64,000 bases of DNA, taken from positions 1 to 64,000 of the forward strand of contig CAMJQA010000006.1 in NCBI GenBank assembly GCA_946407895.1, given 5' to 3'. Position 1 is the first letter of the stretch. The number at the start of each line of letters is the position of its first letter. The DNA comes from an uncultured Prevotellaceae bacterium. GTDB taxonomy: Bacteria; Bacteroidota; Bacteroidia; Bacteroidales; Bacteroidaceae. Positions 33,944-42,466 of this stretch are shown piece after piece. The translations under genes were made by a program, and so were the position numbers. Below the pieces are notes generated by a model that was given only the letters and a program-made list of their open reading frames with translations, was not told the DNA's origin and ran no database searches.

Positions 33944-34768
33944 ATGGAAGAAGATAAGAAGGCCATTACGGAGATAGACATGGATGCCATCGTGCGAAGT
34001 CGCGCAGGCAGCAAGGCCCGTTTCATTCCTCAGTGGGCAATCAACCTGCTGAAGCGGCTGGTTCACCAGGACTTTATCAACGGCTACCTGCGCCAGGGGC
34101 TTGAGGGCGTGCCTTTCTGCAAGGGCGTGCTGGATTACCTGGGCGTCACGGTGAATGTGGAGGGACGCGAGAACCTGCCCTCCGACGGACGTTGGTGTAC
34201 CTTCGTGAGCAACCATCCGCTGGGTGCCATCGACGGCGTTACGCTGGGTTGGGTGCTGGGCGAACAGTATGACAGTAAGATAAAATATCTGGTAAACGAC
34301 CTGCTTATGAACCTGAAGGGGCTGGCTCCCCTGTGCGTGCCTGTGAACATCATTGGCGGGCACCAGTCGCGCAACCTTTCGGAGAACGTGGAGGCCATCT
34401 TCTCGGGCCAGAACCACGTCATCATGTTTCCCGGTCGTCTCTGCAGCCGCAAGCAGGACGACGGCAGCATTCGCGACCTGCCCTGGGGCAAGGCCTTCGT
34501 ACAGAAAAGCGTGAAGCATCAGCATGACGTAGTACCCATCCACTTCATTGGGCATAACAGTCCGCGCTTCTACAGCGTGGCCCGTTGGTGCAAGCGGCTC
34601 CACCTGCCAAACTTTGCAATGGCCCTTCTGCCCGATGAGATGTATCGCAGTAGGGGAGGCAGCTATACCGTCAGGATAGGGCAGCCCATTCCCTGGCAGA
34701 CCTTCGACCAGAGCCGCACTCCGACGCAGTGGGCCCAGTGGGTAAAGGACAAGGTGTATGAGATATAG
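33944..34768 (+). CDS. glsA: glycine-lipid O-acyltransferase (PlsC-like)
   Basis: The protein has 274 residues and belongs to the PlsC/1-acylglycerol-phosphate acyltransferase fold. The catalytic HX4D motif is in SNHPLGAIDG (near residues 91-98), and the later block GHNSPRF and VRIGQPI are typical. In Bacteroides thetaiotaomicron, GlsB N-acylates glycine with a 3-hydroxy fatty acid and GlsA adds the second acyl chain, giving glycine lipids of the envelope. Here the next gene is a GNAT-type N-acyltransferase, so this pair matches that system. The enzyme acts at the inner face of the cytoplasmic membrane. A GTTC repeat array forms its leader. Naming rests on gene pairing and on fold recognition. 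Confidence 0.84.
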   Translation: MEEDKKAITEIDMDAIVRSRAGSKARFIPQWAINLLKRLVHQDFINGYLRQGLEGVPFCKGVLDYLGVTVNVEGRENLPSDGRWCTFVSNHPLGAIDGVTLGWVLGEQYDSKIKYLVNDLLMNLKGLAPLCVPVNIIGGHQSRNLSENVEAIFSGQNHVIMFPGRLCSRKQDDGSIRDLPWGKAFVQKSVKHQHDVVPIHFIGHNSPRFYSVARWCKRLHLPNFAMALLPDEMYRSRGGSYTVRIGQPIPWQTFDQSRTPTQWAQWVKDKVYEI

Positions 34769-34789
34769 AAAATAGGAAATAGAAAGGCC

Positions 34790-34845
34790 TGGGAAGGCTA
34801 GAACCTCCTAGGAACTCCTAGAACCCATAGAACTCCTAGCCCCCC
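34790..34845. repeat. degenerate 9-10 bp CTAGAAC-type repeat between glsA and glsB
   Basis: Blocks ggctagaac, cctaggaact, cctagaaccc, atagaactcc and tag follow at 9-10 base spacing. This is a looser version of the CTAG nonamers in other spacers. It ends with a C-run and is followed by the start at 34877. Confidence 0.75.
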
Positions 34846-34876
34846 CGGAAAGGCCTGCAAAACAACCATAGCTTAA

Positions 34877-35866
34877 ATGGAAGATATTATACCAAAAGTT
34901 CCAAGAGAACTGCTGCTGAAGGAGCTGACTCCCGACAAGCGGCTCAGAATGACCAACAAGAGTGGAAATGAGGTTTATGTAGTGACATGGCAAGACTCGC
35001 CTAACGTGGTGCGGGAACTGGGACGCCTGCGTGAAGAGGCTTTCCGGGCAGCCGGCGGCGGCACGGGCAAGAGCCTCGACCTGGATGAGTTCGATACGAT
35101 GGAGAACCCCTACAAGCAGCTCTTTGTGTGGGATCCCGAGGCTCAGGAAATCCTGGGCGGCTATCGTTACCTGCTGGGCAACGAGGCTCGCTACGACGAG
35201 AATGGCCAGCCCATCCTGGCCACCAGTCATATGTTCCGCTTCTCGGAGAAATTCCTGCGCGAATACATGCCCTATACCATCGAGCTGGGACGCAGCTTCG
35301 TAACGCTGGCTTACCAGAGTACCCGTATGGGGACCAAGGGACTCTTTGCCCTCGACAACCTGTGGGACGGCCTGGGTGCCTTGTTCGTCATCAAGCCCAA
35401 TGCCCGCTACTTCTTCGGCAAGGTTACGATGTACCCCAGCTACGACCGCACAGCCCGCGACATGATACTCTTTTTCCTGAACAAGCACTTTGCCGACCCC
35501 GAGCATCTCATCGAGCCCATGAAGCCCCTGCACATCGAGAGCGATCCGAAGGCCCTGGCCGAGCTGTTCTGCGAGGAGGATTTCCATCGTGACTATCGCA
35601 TCCTGAACCGCGAGGTACGCAAGCTGGGTTACAACATCCCGCCTCTGGTGAATGCCTATATGGGCCTGAGTCCCACCATGAAGCTGTTCGGCACGGCCAT
35701 CAACTACGGCTTTGGCGATGTCGAGGAGACGGGCATCCTGATTTCCGTTGATGAGGTGTACCAGGAGAAGCGCATGCGCCACATAGATACCTTTGCTGCC
35801 GAGCATCCCGAGCTGGTGAACATCACCAGCGGTGCCAACCGCATCTTCTATAAACCCAAGGCATGA
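34877..35866 (+). CDS. glsB: glycine-lipid N-acyltransferase (GNAT/hemolysin-like)
   Basis: The protein has 329 residues and is cytoplasmic or membrane-associated. It belongs to the OlsB-like N-acyltransferase group with an acyltransferase (GNAT) fold: LGRLREEAFRAAGGGTGKSLD, then FVWDPEAQEILGGYRYLLG, and YTIELGRSFVTLAYQ. In B. theta the homologue makes N-acylglycine, the first step of glycine-lipid synthesis. Its neighbour glsA does the second step. It overlaps the next gene, dgt, in ATGA. This may link envelope lipid and nucleotide genes in one transcript, although the functions are unrelated. Confidence 0.85.
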   Translation: MEDIIPKVPRELLLKELTPDKRLRMTNKSGNEVYVVTWQDSPNVVRELGRLREEAFRAAGGGTGKSLDLDEFDTMENPYKQLFVWDPEAQEILGGYRYLLGNEARYDENGQPILATSHMFRFSEKFLREYMPYTIELGRSFVTLAYQSTRMGTKGLFALDNLWDGLGALFVIKPNARYFFGKVTMYPSYDRTARDMILFFLNKHFADPEHLIEPMKPLHIESDPKALAELFCEEDFHRDYRILNREVRKLGYNIPPLVNAYMGLSPTMKLFGTAINYGFGDVEETGILISVDEVYQEKRMRHIDTFAAEHPELVNITSGANRIFYKPKA

Positions 35867-37221
35867 GGATGAACTGGTCGCAACTGCTATCCAACAAGAG
35901 GTTAGGTCAGGAGAACCAACCGCAGCGCAAGGATGACCGCACCGAATTCCAGCGCGACTATGACCGCCTGATCTTCTCGGCACCGTTCCGTCGCCTGCAA
36001 AACAAGACGCAGGTATTTCCCCTGCCCAGAACAATCTTCGTGCATAACCGCCTGACGCACAGCCTGGAGGTGAGCAGCGTGGGGCGTAGCCTGGGCAACG
36101 ACGTGAGCCGCCTCTTGCTGGAGCGTCATCCCGAACTGCGCGATACGCATTTTACCGAGTTGGGCAGCATTGTCAGTGCTGCCTGTCTGGCCCACGACCT
36201 GGGCAACCCCCCCTTCGGACATAGCGGCGAGCGTGCTATCGGCACGTACTTCAGCGAGGGAGAGGGACAGTTCCTGCAGAGCTATGTCTGCCGCGAGACG
36301 CACGACTGCCTGACCCCCGACCAGTGGAACGACCTTATCCACTTCGAGGGCAATGCCAATGCCTTCCGCCTGCTGACGCATCATTTCCGCGGACGCAGGA
36401 AGGGTGGCTTCGTGATGACCTACAGCACCCTGGCCAGCATCGTTAAGTATCCCTTCTCCTCCGACTTGGCAGGCGAAAAGCGTAAGTTCGGTTTCTTCCG
36501 CAGCGAGGTGGAGGATTACCGTCGCATTGCTTCGGAACTGGGCATACCGCAGCTTGACAGCCCCGAGGGCAGCTTCCGTTATGCACGCTATCCGCTGGTT
36601 TACCTGGTGGAGGCTGCCGATGACATCTGCTATCAGATTATGGACATCGAGGATGCCCACAAGCTGAAGCTCCTCACCACTGACGAAACCAAAGGCTTGT
36701 TGCTGGGCTTCTTTGAAGGTGCCCAGCGCAACCGTATCATAGAGCGTATGCAGAGCCTGGAGGATATAAACGAGCAGGTGGTATATCTGCGCTCCTGCGT
36801 CATCAACTGTCTGGAGCAGGAATGCGTGCGCGTATTTGTGGAGCACGAGGGCGAGATACTCGACGGCACATTCCAAGGTGCGCTCATCCGGCAGATGAGC
36901 GACGTACCGCGCACAGCCTATGAGGCCTGTTCGCGCACAGCTGTGGGCAAGATATATCACTGCAAGGAAGTGGTTGATATAGAGATAGCCGGTTACCGCG
37001 TAATAACAGCCCTGACGGATATGATGGTGAAGGCCGTTACCAGTACGGACAAGGCCTTCTCTCAGCTGCTCATCAACCAAGTCAGTTCGCAGTATGACAT
37101 TAAGGCCCCCACGCTTTATGGCCGCATGATGGCCGTCTTGGATTACATCAGCGGTATGACCGATGTCTTTGCCCTTGACCTCTACAGGAAAATCAATGGT
37201 ATGAGCCTGCCGAATATTTAA
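35863..37221 (+). CDS. dgt: dGTP triphosphohydrolase
   Basis: The protein has 452 residues. This HD-domain phosphohydrolase cleaves dGTP to deoxyguanosine and triphosphate and controls the dNTP pool. Metal-binding HD residues are in NRLTHSLEVSSVGRS and CLAHDLGNPPFGHSGE, where His111-Asp112 is the HD pair. The central block AFRLLTHHF and the later RYPLVYLVEAADDICYQIMD are typical. E. coli Dgt is 505 residues, while the shorter length fits the HD subfamily in other bacteria. The start at 35863 overlaps glsB (ATGA). An ATG at 35869 is equally possible. It precedes dut, a second dNTP-cleaning enzyme, across a CTAG repeat. Confidence 0.94.
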   Translation: MRMNWSQLLSNKRLGQENQPQRKDDRTEFQRDYDRLIFSAPFRRLQNKTQVFPLPRTIFVHNRLTHSLEVSSVGRSLGNDVSRLLLERHPELRDTHFTELGSIVSAACLAHDLGNPPFGHSGERAIGTYFSEGEGQFLQSYVCRETHDCLTPDQWNDLIHFEGNANAFRLLTHHFRGRRKGGFVMTYSTLASIVKYPFSSDLAGEKRKFGFFRSEVEDYRRIASELGIPQLDSPEGSFRYARYPLVYLVEAADDICYQIMDIEDAHKLKLLTTDETKGLLLGFFEGAQRNRIIERMQSLEDINEQVVYLRSCVINCLEQECVRVFVEHEGEILDGTFQGALIRQMSDVPRTAYEACSRTAVGKIYHCKEVVDIEIAGYRVITALTDMMVKAVTSTDKAFSQLLINQVSSQYDIKAPTLYGRMMAVLDYISGMTDVFALDLYRKINGMSLPNI

Positions 37222-37258
37222 CTAGATAAACTAGATCAACTAGACAAAACCAGATAGA
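37220..37258. repeat. 9-bp CTAG repeat between dgt and dut
   Basis: CTAG at 37222, 37231 and 37240 keeps an exact 9-bp register, and a degenerate ccag unit follows at 37250. The repeat starts at the dgt stop codon and ends at the dut start, so it forms the whole leader. Confidence 0.92.
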
Positions 37259-37259
37259 A

Positions 37260-37694
37260 ATGAAGATAAAGATTATCAACAAGAGCCATAACCCCCTGCC
37301 GCAATATGCAACTCCCCTGTCGGCAGGTGTTGACCTGCGGGCTAATCTGGAGAGCCCGGTCATCCTGGAACCGATGCAGAGGCGTCTTGTTCCAACAGGC
37401 CTTTACATGGCCTTGCCCCCAGGCTTCGAGGCGCAGGTAAGGCCGCGTAGCGGACTGGCATTGAAGCACGGCATTACTATACTGAACTCCCCTGGCACGA
37501 TAGATGCCGACTATCGTGGGGAGGTGTGTGTAATCTTGGCAAATCTCTCAGAAGAGCCCTTCGTTATCAACGATGGTGAACGTATAGCCCAGATGGTTAT
37601 TGCACGCCATGAACAGGCTGAGTGGGAGTTGGTGGACACACTTGACGAAACAGAGCGTGGTGCCGGCGGATTCGGCCATACGGGGAAGAAATAG
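37260..37694 (+). CDS. dut: dUTP diphosphatase
   Basis: The protein has 144 residues, the normal length for a trimeric dUTPase. It hydrolyses dUTP to dUMP, which keeps uracil out of DNA and supplies thymidylate synthesis. The conserved motifs are all present: SAGVDLRA (motif 1), [11 protein letters not shown] (motif 2), [11 protein letters not shown] (motif 3), GERIAQMVI (motif 4) and the C-terminal [10 protein letters not shown] (motif 5), which closes over the active site. It starts a run with the TPR protein, DUF4292 lipoprotein and EnvC-like genes that is conserved in Bacteroidales. Confidence 0.98.
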   Translation: MKIKIINKSHNPLPQYATPLSAGVDLRANLESPVILEPMQRRLVPTGLYMALPPGFEAQVRPRSGLALKHGITILNSPGTIDADYRGEVCVILANLSEEPFVINDGERIAQMVIARHEQAEWELVDTLDETERGAGGFGHTGKK

Positions 37695-37700
37695 GAGGGG

Positions 37701-37781
37701 CTAGGATAACTAATTGATCTAGTTGATTTAGTTAATCTAGTCGATCTAGTTGAACTAGTTAATATAGTCCTTCTAGAATTC
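37701..37781. repeat. 9-bp CTAG repeat between dut and the TPR gene (reverse orientation)
   Basis: CTAG at 37701, 37719, 37737, 37746, 37755 and 37773, with degenerate members at 37710 (ctaa), 37728 (ttag) and 37764 (atag), keeps one 9-bp register over nine units. The unit here reads (A/T)(A/T)CTAGTTN, which is the reverse complement type of the array at 24.9 kb. Confidence 0.93.
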
Positions 37782-37797
37782 CTTCAAGGAAGAGAAG

Positions 37798-39531
37798 ATG
37801 ATGAAAAGGCTGATATACATATTGCTGTGGTGGATGCCGGCCCTGGCAGGGCTGGCCCAGACGAACTTTGACTATTTCTATATGGAAGCCGAGAAGTGTC
37901 GTCTGGCGGGTGATTATTCATCTGCCGCCGAGCTATACAGTCATTGCCTGGACATCAACCCGCAGGCTCCAGAGGCGCTCTACAATCTCAGTCTTATCCA
38001 GTTTTATCTGCGTCAGGACAGTCTTGGCACGTCTATGCTGCGCCGTGCAACCGAACTGGATCCTGGCAATCCCTGGTATCTGGAGTCGCTGGCCAGCATC
38101 TATATGAACCGTCGCGACATCGGGCAGGCCGTGCCCGTGCTGGAGAAGATGGCTGCCATACAGACGCGCCGTTCGGATATCTTGTCCCAGCTGGCACAAA
38201 TATATAAGTCTGAGGGCGAGACGCAAAAGGCCATAGATGCCTTGCAACGCATAGAGCTGCTCGAAGGAAAGTCGGCCCAGCTCAGCGTAGAGAAATTTGC
38301 GCTCTATATGGACTTGGAGGAGCGGGAGAAGGCTTTTCAGGAACTGCAGTCGCTCTGCGATGAGTTTCCCCACGATATGAACTATCGCGTCATCATGGGC
38401 CGTCAGTATCAGCAGGCCGGAGATATGGAACGGGCCTGGGATGCCTATCAGGCCGTGAAGCAGAAGGAACCTGATAACCCCAACTTGCAACTGGCCCTGA
38501 TGGATTATTACGAGGAGGCGGGCGATACGGCAAGTTATGCCCGTATGCGCGACTCCTTACTCTTCTCTCCCTCCACGCCGTCCGATTTGCGTGTGGCCCT
38601 GATGAAGATATATATTGACCGTTCGCGTCGCGATACGTCCCTGGTGAAGCCTATGCGCGAGGCCTTTGATGCCGTACTGGCCATGCCTCAGGAGGATGCC
38701 CAGCTGTTGTCGTTGAAGGCCGCCTACCAAATGTACATGAAGGAGGGCGACGATGCCGTGGCACAGACGATGCAGCAGATATTGGAGGTGGATGCGGCCA
38801 ATCAGGTTGCCATGTCGCACCTGCTGCAGTACTATGCTGCCAAGAACGACATCCCCGCCATTGAGGACCTGTGCCGGCGTGGCGTAAATGCCTTCCCCGA
38901 GGAATTGGCCTTCCACTATTACCTGGGTGTCTCGCTCTATCAGCAGGAGAAACTTCAGGAGGCTGCCGAGGTCTTCCGGCAGGGGCTGCGTACGCGCGAT
39001 GAGTCGGCATCGCCCGACCTCGTCTCCGACATGTTTGCCATCCTGGGCGACCTCTACCACCAGCAGGGCGTGGAGCAGGAGGCGCAGGCCTTTGAGGCAT
39101 ACGACTCGGCGCTCGTCTATAAGGACGACAATATATCGTGCCTGAACAACTATGCCTACTACCTGAGCCTGCGGGGCGAGCGGCTGGACCAGGCTGAGGA
39201 GATGAGCTACCGGACCATCAAGGCAGAGCCAAACAACATAACCTATCTGGATACCTATGCCTGGATTCTCTTTATGAAGAAGAACTATACGGAGGCCCGT
39301 ATATATATAGATAAGGTGGTGGATCCTGAAGAACCCGAGGACAGCATCCTCGCCAATCCCCGCTTGCAGGGCAACGTCATCGAGCATGCAGGCGACATAT
39401 ACAGCCAGTTGGGCGATGCAGAACAGGCCTTGCGCCTGTGGCAGCTGGCGGTCAGGAAAAAAGATGACACCTGTACGCCCGTAATAGGTAAAAAGATAAA
39501 GAAGAAGCATTATATAAATCCAGAACAATGA
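37798..39531 (+). CDS. periplasmic TPR-repeat protein
   Basis: The protein has 577 residues. The signal peptide is MMKRLIYILLWWMPALAGLA, cleaved before QTNFD. The mature protein is built of TPR-type helix pairs (AGDYSSAAELYSHCLDINPQ, PEALYNLSLIQFYLRQDS, DIGQAVPVLEKMAAIQTR, KAIDALQRIELLEG), with about ten repeats down to the C-terminus (LDTYAWILFMKKNYTEARIYID). It should bind partner proteins in the periplasm. Its exact role is unknown. The neighbouring DUF4292 lipoprotein starts in the stop codon (ATGA), and this gene order is conserved in Bacteroidales, which points to joint work in the envelope. Confidence 0.88.
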   Translation: MMKRLIYILLWWMPALAGLAQTNFDYFYMEAEKCRLAGDYSSAAELYSHCLDINPQAPEALYNLSLIQFYLRQDSLGTSMLRRATELDPGNPWYLESLASIYMNRRDIGQAVPVLEKMAAIQTRRSDILSQLAQIYKSEGETQKAIDALQRIELLEGKSAQLSVEKFALYMDLEEREKAFQELQSLCDEFPHDMNYRVIMGRQYQQAGDMERAWDAYQAVKQKEPDNPNLQLALMDYYEEAGDTASYARMRDSLLFSPSTPSDLRVALMKIYIDRSRRDTSLVKPMREAFDAVLAMPQEDAQLLSLKAAYQMYMKEGDDAVAQTMQQILEVDAANQVAMSHLLQYYAAKNDIPAIEDLCRRGVNAFPEELAFHYYLGVSLYQQEKLQEAAEVFRQGLRTRDESASPDLVSDMFAILGDLYHQQGVEQEAQAFEAYDSALVYKDDNISCLNNYAYYLSLRGERLDQAEEMSYRTIKAEPNNITYLDTYAWILFMKKNYTEARIYIDKVVDPEEPEDSILANPRLQGNVIEHAGDIYSQLGDAEQALRLWQLAVRKKDDTCTPVIGKKIKKKHYINPEQ

Positions 39532-40382
39532 AAAGACTATTTCCCATACTCCTGTGCTTGCTGCTGGCTTCCTGCCACAGCCATAAGTCTGCCATGAAAG
39601 GCGGCGGGGCGGCGCTGCCCGATGCGGTGAACAATGCCGAGGCAGCCCTGTCGCGTATTGTTGAGAACGTAAACCAGAACCGCCAGACGGAGGAATATGT
39701 GACGTCTAAGATGAACCTTAACCTCTCGTCGGGCACTAAAAGCGTGTCGGTAGGAGGTGCTTTGCGCATGAAGCGTAATGATGTTATCCAGCTGTCTCTG
39801 GTGGCCTTGGGTATTATGGAAGTGGGGCGCCTGGAGATGACGCCCGACTATATAATGGTCATGGACCGTATGGGGCGCCAGTATGTGAAGGCGAATTATA
39901 AGGACATTGAGTTTATGAAGGAGGCGGGTATAGATTTCTACACCTTCCAGTCCCTCTTCTGGGACGAGCTGTTCCTGTTTGGCGACAAAGGCTCCCAGCC
40001 CAACGAGAAGCGCTTCCAGAAGAGCCTGGCCGACGGCATCGTGAAGCTGGTCAATACCGACTCACGTCAGATGGTGCTTACCTTCCTGGCCGATGCGGCC
40101 AGCGCCCTGGTGAAGCAGACCTCGGTGGCCAGCAGCAAGAAGGCGGCCGATGCCGTGCTCGACTGGCAGTATCAGGCCCATACCCAGCTGGGGAAAAAGA
40201 AATTCCCCTCGCAGATGGAGGTGCAGGTGAACCTCCCCAAGAAGCCCGTGAAGGCTATAATAAGCCTGAGCAACGTAAAGGCCAACGATGACTGGGAGAC
40301 CCGTACCGAGGTGAATACCAAGCGGTATAAGGAGGTTACGCTGGATGAGGTGATGGAGCGTATAATGAAGCTGGCGCAATAG
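39528..40382 (+). CDS. DUF4292 lipoprotein (LolB-like)
   Basis: The protein has 284 residues. The signal peptide is MKRLFPILLCLLLAS with lipobox LLASC and Cys16. The mature part has the DUF4292 pattern: VTSKMNLNLSSGTKSVSVGGALRMKRNDVIQLSL is recognised by its core GGALRMKRNDVIQLSL, then RQYVKANYKD and a helix-rich middle. The fold resembles LolB/LolA, so a role in lipoprotein transport to the outer membrane is plausible but not shown. The start overlaps the TPR gene by ATGA, so translation is coupled. Confidence 0.86.
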   Translation: MKRLFPILLCLLLASCHSHKSAMKGGGAALPDAVNNAEAALSRIVENVNQNRQTEEYVTSKMNLNLSSGTKSVSVGGALRMKRNDVIQLSLVALGIMEVGRLEMTPDYIMVMDRMGRQYVKANYKDIEFMKEAGIDFYTFQSLFWDELFLFGDKGSQPNEKRFQKSLADGIVKLVNTDSRQMVLTFLADAASALVKQTSVASSKKAADAVLDWQYQAHTQLGKKKFPSQMEVQVNLPKKPVKAIISLSNVKANDDWETRTEVNTKRYKEVTLDEVMERIMKLAQ

Positions 40383-40400
40383 GAAACCTAACCCCACGGG

Positions 40401-40538
40401 ACCCACCCCCAGCCCCTCCCTTGTAGGGCGGGGAGAAGTTACATTTAGAAAGATGAGTATAATGCAGATAAGAGAGAAGCTACTCAACCATAAAGGCATT
40501 CTGCTCCCCTCCCTACAAGGGAGGGGCTGGGGGTGGGT
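40401..40538. repeat. 28-bp perfect inverted repeat (40401-40428 and 40511-40538)
   Basis: The left arm (40401-40428) reads acccacccccagcccctccc and eight more bases. The right arm is its exact complement at 40511-40538. The arms are 82 bases apart and span the spacer and the first codons of the EnvC-like gene. The right arm is extended by a 15-bp duplication (gggggtgggtcttc, twice). Confidence 0.95.
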
Positions 40539-41934
40539 CTTCAGGGGGTGGGTCTTCCTCTTACTCATCCTTCTTCCCCTCTCTCTCCATTCCCAGAACA
40601 GCAAGAAGGTGCGGGCCCTGAAGGCGCAAAAGACGGAACTGCAGAAAATCCTGGATAAGTCGAAGGCTAAGCTGAATGTAACGCGCCAAAAGGTGCAGAC
40701 GGGCCAGCGCGACCTTCACTTCATCGGTGTTCAGATGGATAACCGCCTTGACTACATACGGCGTTTGGAGGGGGAGATGAACCTGCTGGACGACCAGATT
40801 GTGCAGCTGCAAAATGAAATAACCACCGTTGACGGCGAGCTTCAGGCAAAGCGCGAGAAGCTGCGCCAGGCCTTGCGCTATGCCCGGCATCAGAAAGGCC
40901 AGCAGAGCGCTCTGCTCTTTGTGCTGTCGGCCAAGACGCTTACCCAGATGTATCGCAGGGCCCGTCTTGCTCACCAATATGCCGCCTACCAGCAGCAGCT
41001 GGGTAAGCAGATCATGCAAAAGCAGGCTGATTTGTTGGATGCGCAAAACCGGCTCTTGGAAGCAAAGAGCCAACAGACCGGGCTGCTGCGCGAAGTTATA
41101 GGGCAGAGGCGTCAGCTGAGTGCCCAGCAAGTGGAACAGCGCAAGAAGGTTGACGGACTGAAGAAGGAGGAGACGGGATTGCAGGGCCAGGTGGCTCAGC
41201 AGCAGAAGCAGTTGGCTGCCTTGGACAAGAAGATAGACGAACTGATTGCCTATGAGATAGAGCAGGCTCGGAAGCGGGCTGAGGAGGCTGCGCGCAAGAA
41301 GGCAGCTGCCGAGGCAGCGAAGAAGGCGCAGGCGGCAAAGAGGGCCAAAGGTTCAAAAGGTTCAAACGTTCAAGGTTCTTCGACAAGCGAAGCGGCAAAG
41401 CCGAGCGCAAAGGGTTCAAAAGTTCAAAGTTCAAAAGGTTCAACAGACTCAAAGGTTCAAGAACCTAAGAGCGCGGGCAATACAGGCGGTGGCAACTGGC
41501 TCACAGCCGAGGACCGCCAGCTGAGCGGGTCCTTCGAGAAGAACAAGGGGCGGCTGCCCGTGCCCATTACGGGCGCCTACATGGTGGGCAACCGGTTTGG
41601 CCTCTATACTGTGCCGGGCCTGAAGAATGTGCAGCTGGATAACAAGGGCACGAACTATATCGGACGCTCGGGCGCCAGAGCCCGCTCCGTCTTCGACGGC
41701 GAGGTAACAGCCGTCTTCCAGTTCAGCGGCACGCGCAATGTGCTGGTCCGCCACGGCAGCTACATCTCCGTGTATTGCAACCTGTCGTCTGTCATCGTCA
41801 AGAAGGGCCAGAAGGTAAAGGCACGCGACGTGCTGGGCACCGTGGCGCAGGACGAGAAGGGCAATTGCGTGCTGCACTTCCAGCTGCGCAAGGAGACGGC
41901 CAAGCTGAACCCCGAAGCCTGGATAGGGAGGTGA
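40453..41934 (+). CDS. EnvC-like murein hydrolase activator (coiled coil + degenerate M23)
   Basis: The protein has 493 residues. The N-terminal signal region includes PSLQGRGWGWVFRGWVF, encoded by the repeat, then LLLILLPLSLHSQ. Residues 45-290 form long coiled coils (KTELQKILDKSKAKLNV, LDDQIVQLQNEITTVDGELQ), and the linker near 300-340 is repeat-encoded (KGSKGSNVQGSSTSEAAK, KGSKVQSSKGSTDSKVQ). The C-terminal domain (about 395-490) is M23/LytM-like, but the metal ligands are replaced: YCNLS instead of the usual YxHLS, and CVLHFQL instead of HxH. So it is probably an activator of amidases, like EnvC, and not an active peptidase. It follows the TPR and DUF4292 genes. Confidence 0.85.
   Translation: MSIMQIREKLLNHKGILLPSLQGRGWGWVFRGWVFLLLILLPLSLHSQNSKKVRALKAQKTELQKILDKSKAKLNVTRQKVQTGQRDLHFIGVQMDNRLDYIRRLEGEMNLLDDQIVQLQNEITTVDGELQAKREKLRQALRYARHQKGQQSALLFVLSAKTLTQMYRRARLAHQYAAYQQQLGKQIMQKQADLLDAQNRLLEAKSQQTGLLREVIGQRRQLSAQQVEQRKKVDGLKKEETGLQGQVAQQQKQLAALDKKIDELIAYEIEQARKRAEEAARKKAAAEAAKKAQAAKRAKGSKGSNVQGSSTSEAAKPSAKGSKVQSSKGSTDSKVQEPKSAGNTGGGNWLTAEDRQLSGSFEKNKGRLPVPITGAYMVGNRFGLYTVPGLKNVQLDNKGTNYIGRSGARARSVFDGEVTAVFQFSGTRNVLVRHGSYISVYCNLSSVIVKKGQKVKARDVLGTVAQDEKGNCVLHFQLRKETAKLNPEAWIGR
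41346..41460 (+). repeat. GTTC repeat array inside the EnvC-like gene, in frame
   Basis: GTTC at 41351, 41360, 41368, 41375, 41414, 41422, 41429, 41438 and 41455, spaced mostly 7-9 bases, encodes the Lys/Gly/Ser-rich linker. It is interrupted by a REP-like piece (cttcgacaagcgaagcggcaaagccgagcg region). Confidence 0.88.
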
Positions 41935-41960
41935 TTGCCCTTTCGTGCAGTTTAGGGCGG

Positions 41961-42026
41961 CAAAAACAACGGCGTTAAAACGGCAAGACAACGGCGTTGT
42001 TTGGGCAAAACACCGGTGTTGTTTTT
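41961..42026. repeat. three 22-bp palindromic units after the EnvC-like gene
   Basis: The block caacggcgtt/caccggtgtt starts at 41967, 41989 and 42011, exactly 22 bp apart. Unit 2 (acaacggcgttgt) and unit 3 (aacaccggtgttg) both fold into small hairpins although the stem bases differ. Confidence 0.9.
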
Positions 42027-42272
42027 CCAGCATGCTTTTGGACGAATAGAGGGGGGGGAACCATGCTCTCTGAGTACACAAAAACAGAAAGAAGAGAACA
42101 AAACCTAAAAGAAAAGCAGAAAAGAAAATGTTCTCCATACCTCTTTAAAAGAAAAGAAGTAAAAGAAAACTTTTTTGTTAAACGCGTTATTTGTTTCTTC
42201 ATTGCATTATTTTCGTTGAACTTTATAGAGGATATACAATCACTCGATTAATGCTAAGGAGAAGAAGACGCA

Positions 42273-42286
42273 TTTACGCGCGTAAA
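42273..42286. promoter_or_regulatory. 14-bp perfect palindrome TTTACGCGCGTAAA
   Basis: It is a symmetrical candidate operator about 170 bases upstream of the giant gene promoter. No binding protein is known. Confidence 0.4.
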
Positions 42287-42302
42287 ACTTCACCCCAAAA
42301 AA

Positions 42303-42370
42303 CTTTAGGCATTCAAAAAAAGCCTTAAGGGTATTTCAAAAAATCAGTAAGGGCGTTTAAAAGAACCTTT
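42303..42370. repeat. three degenerate 22-bp units upstream of the first giant gene
   Basis: TAAGGG begins at 42326 and 42348 (22 bp). A looser unit begins near 42304. The shared pattern is TTAAGGGNNTTTNAAAAA. It lies about 90 bases before the promoter. Confidence 0.65.
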
Positions 42371-42458
42371 TTGCCCTTTTTCCCCTTTTGCCTCTTCGCC
42401 ATCCCTCGCCTTTAAGAAAAAAAACGGAAAAATATTTGGCGTTTTGGGAAGTAAATCG

Positions 42459-42466
42459 TATTTTTG
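42459..42466 (+). promoter_or_regulatory. promoter of giant gene 1, -7 element TATTTTTG
   Basis: This is an exact TAnnTTTG match with TTG at 42436-42438 as a -33 element (20-base spacer). The leader of about 65 bases is AT-rich (ataaattactaac). Confidence 0.8.

Noticed and set aside
41997-42251. 84-codon open frame after the EnvC-like gene
   Set aside because: It starts in the 22-bp repeat, is Lys-rich low-complexity and has no promoter or conservation sign.
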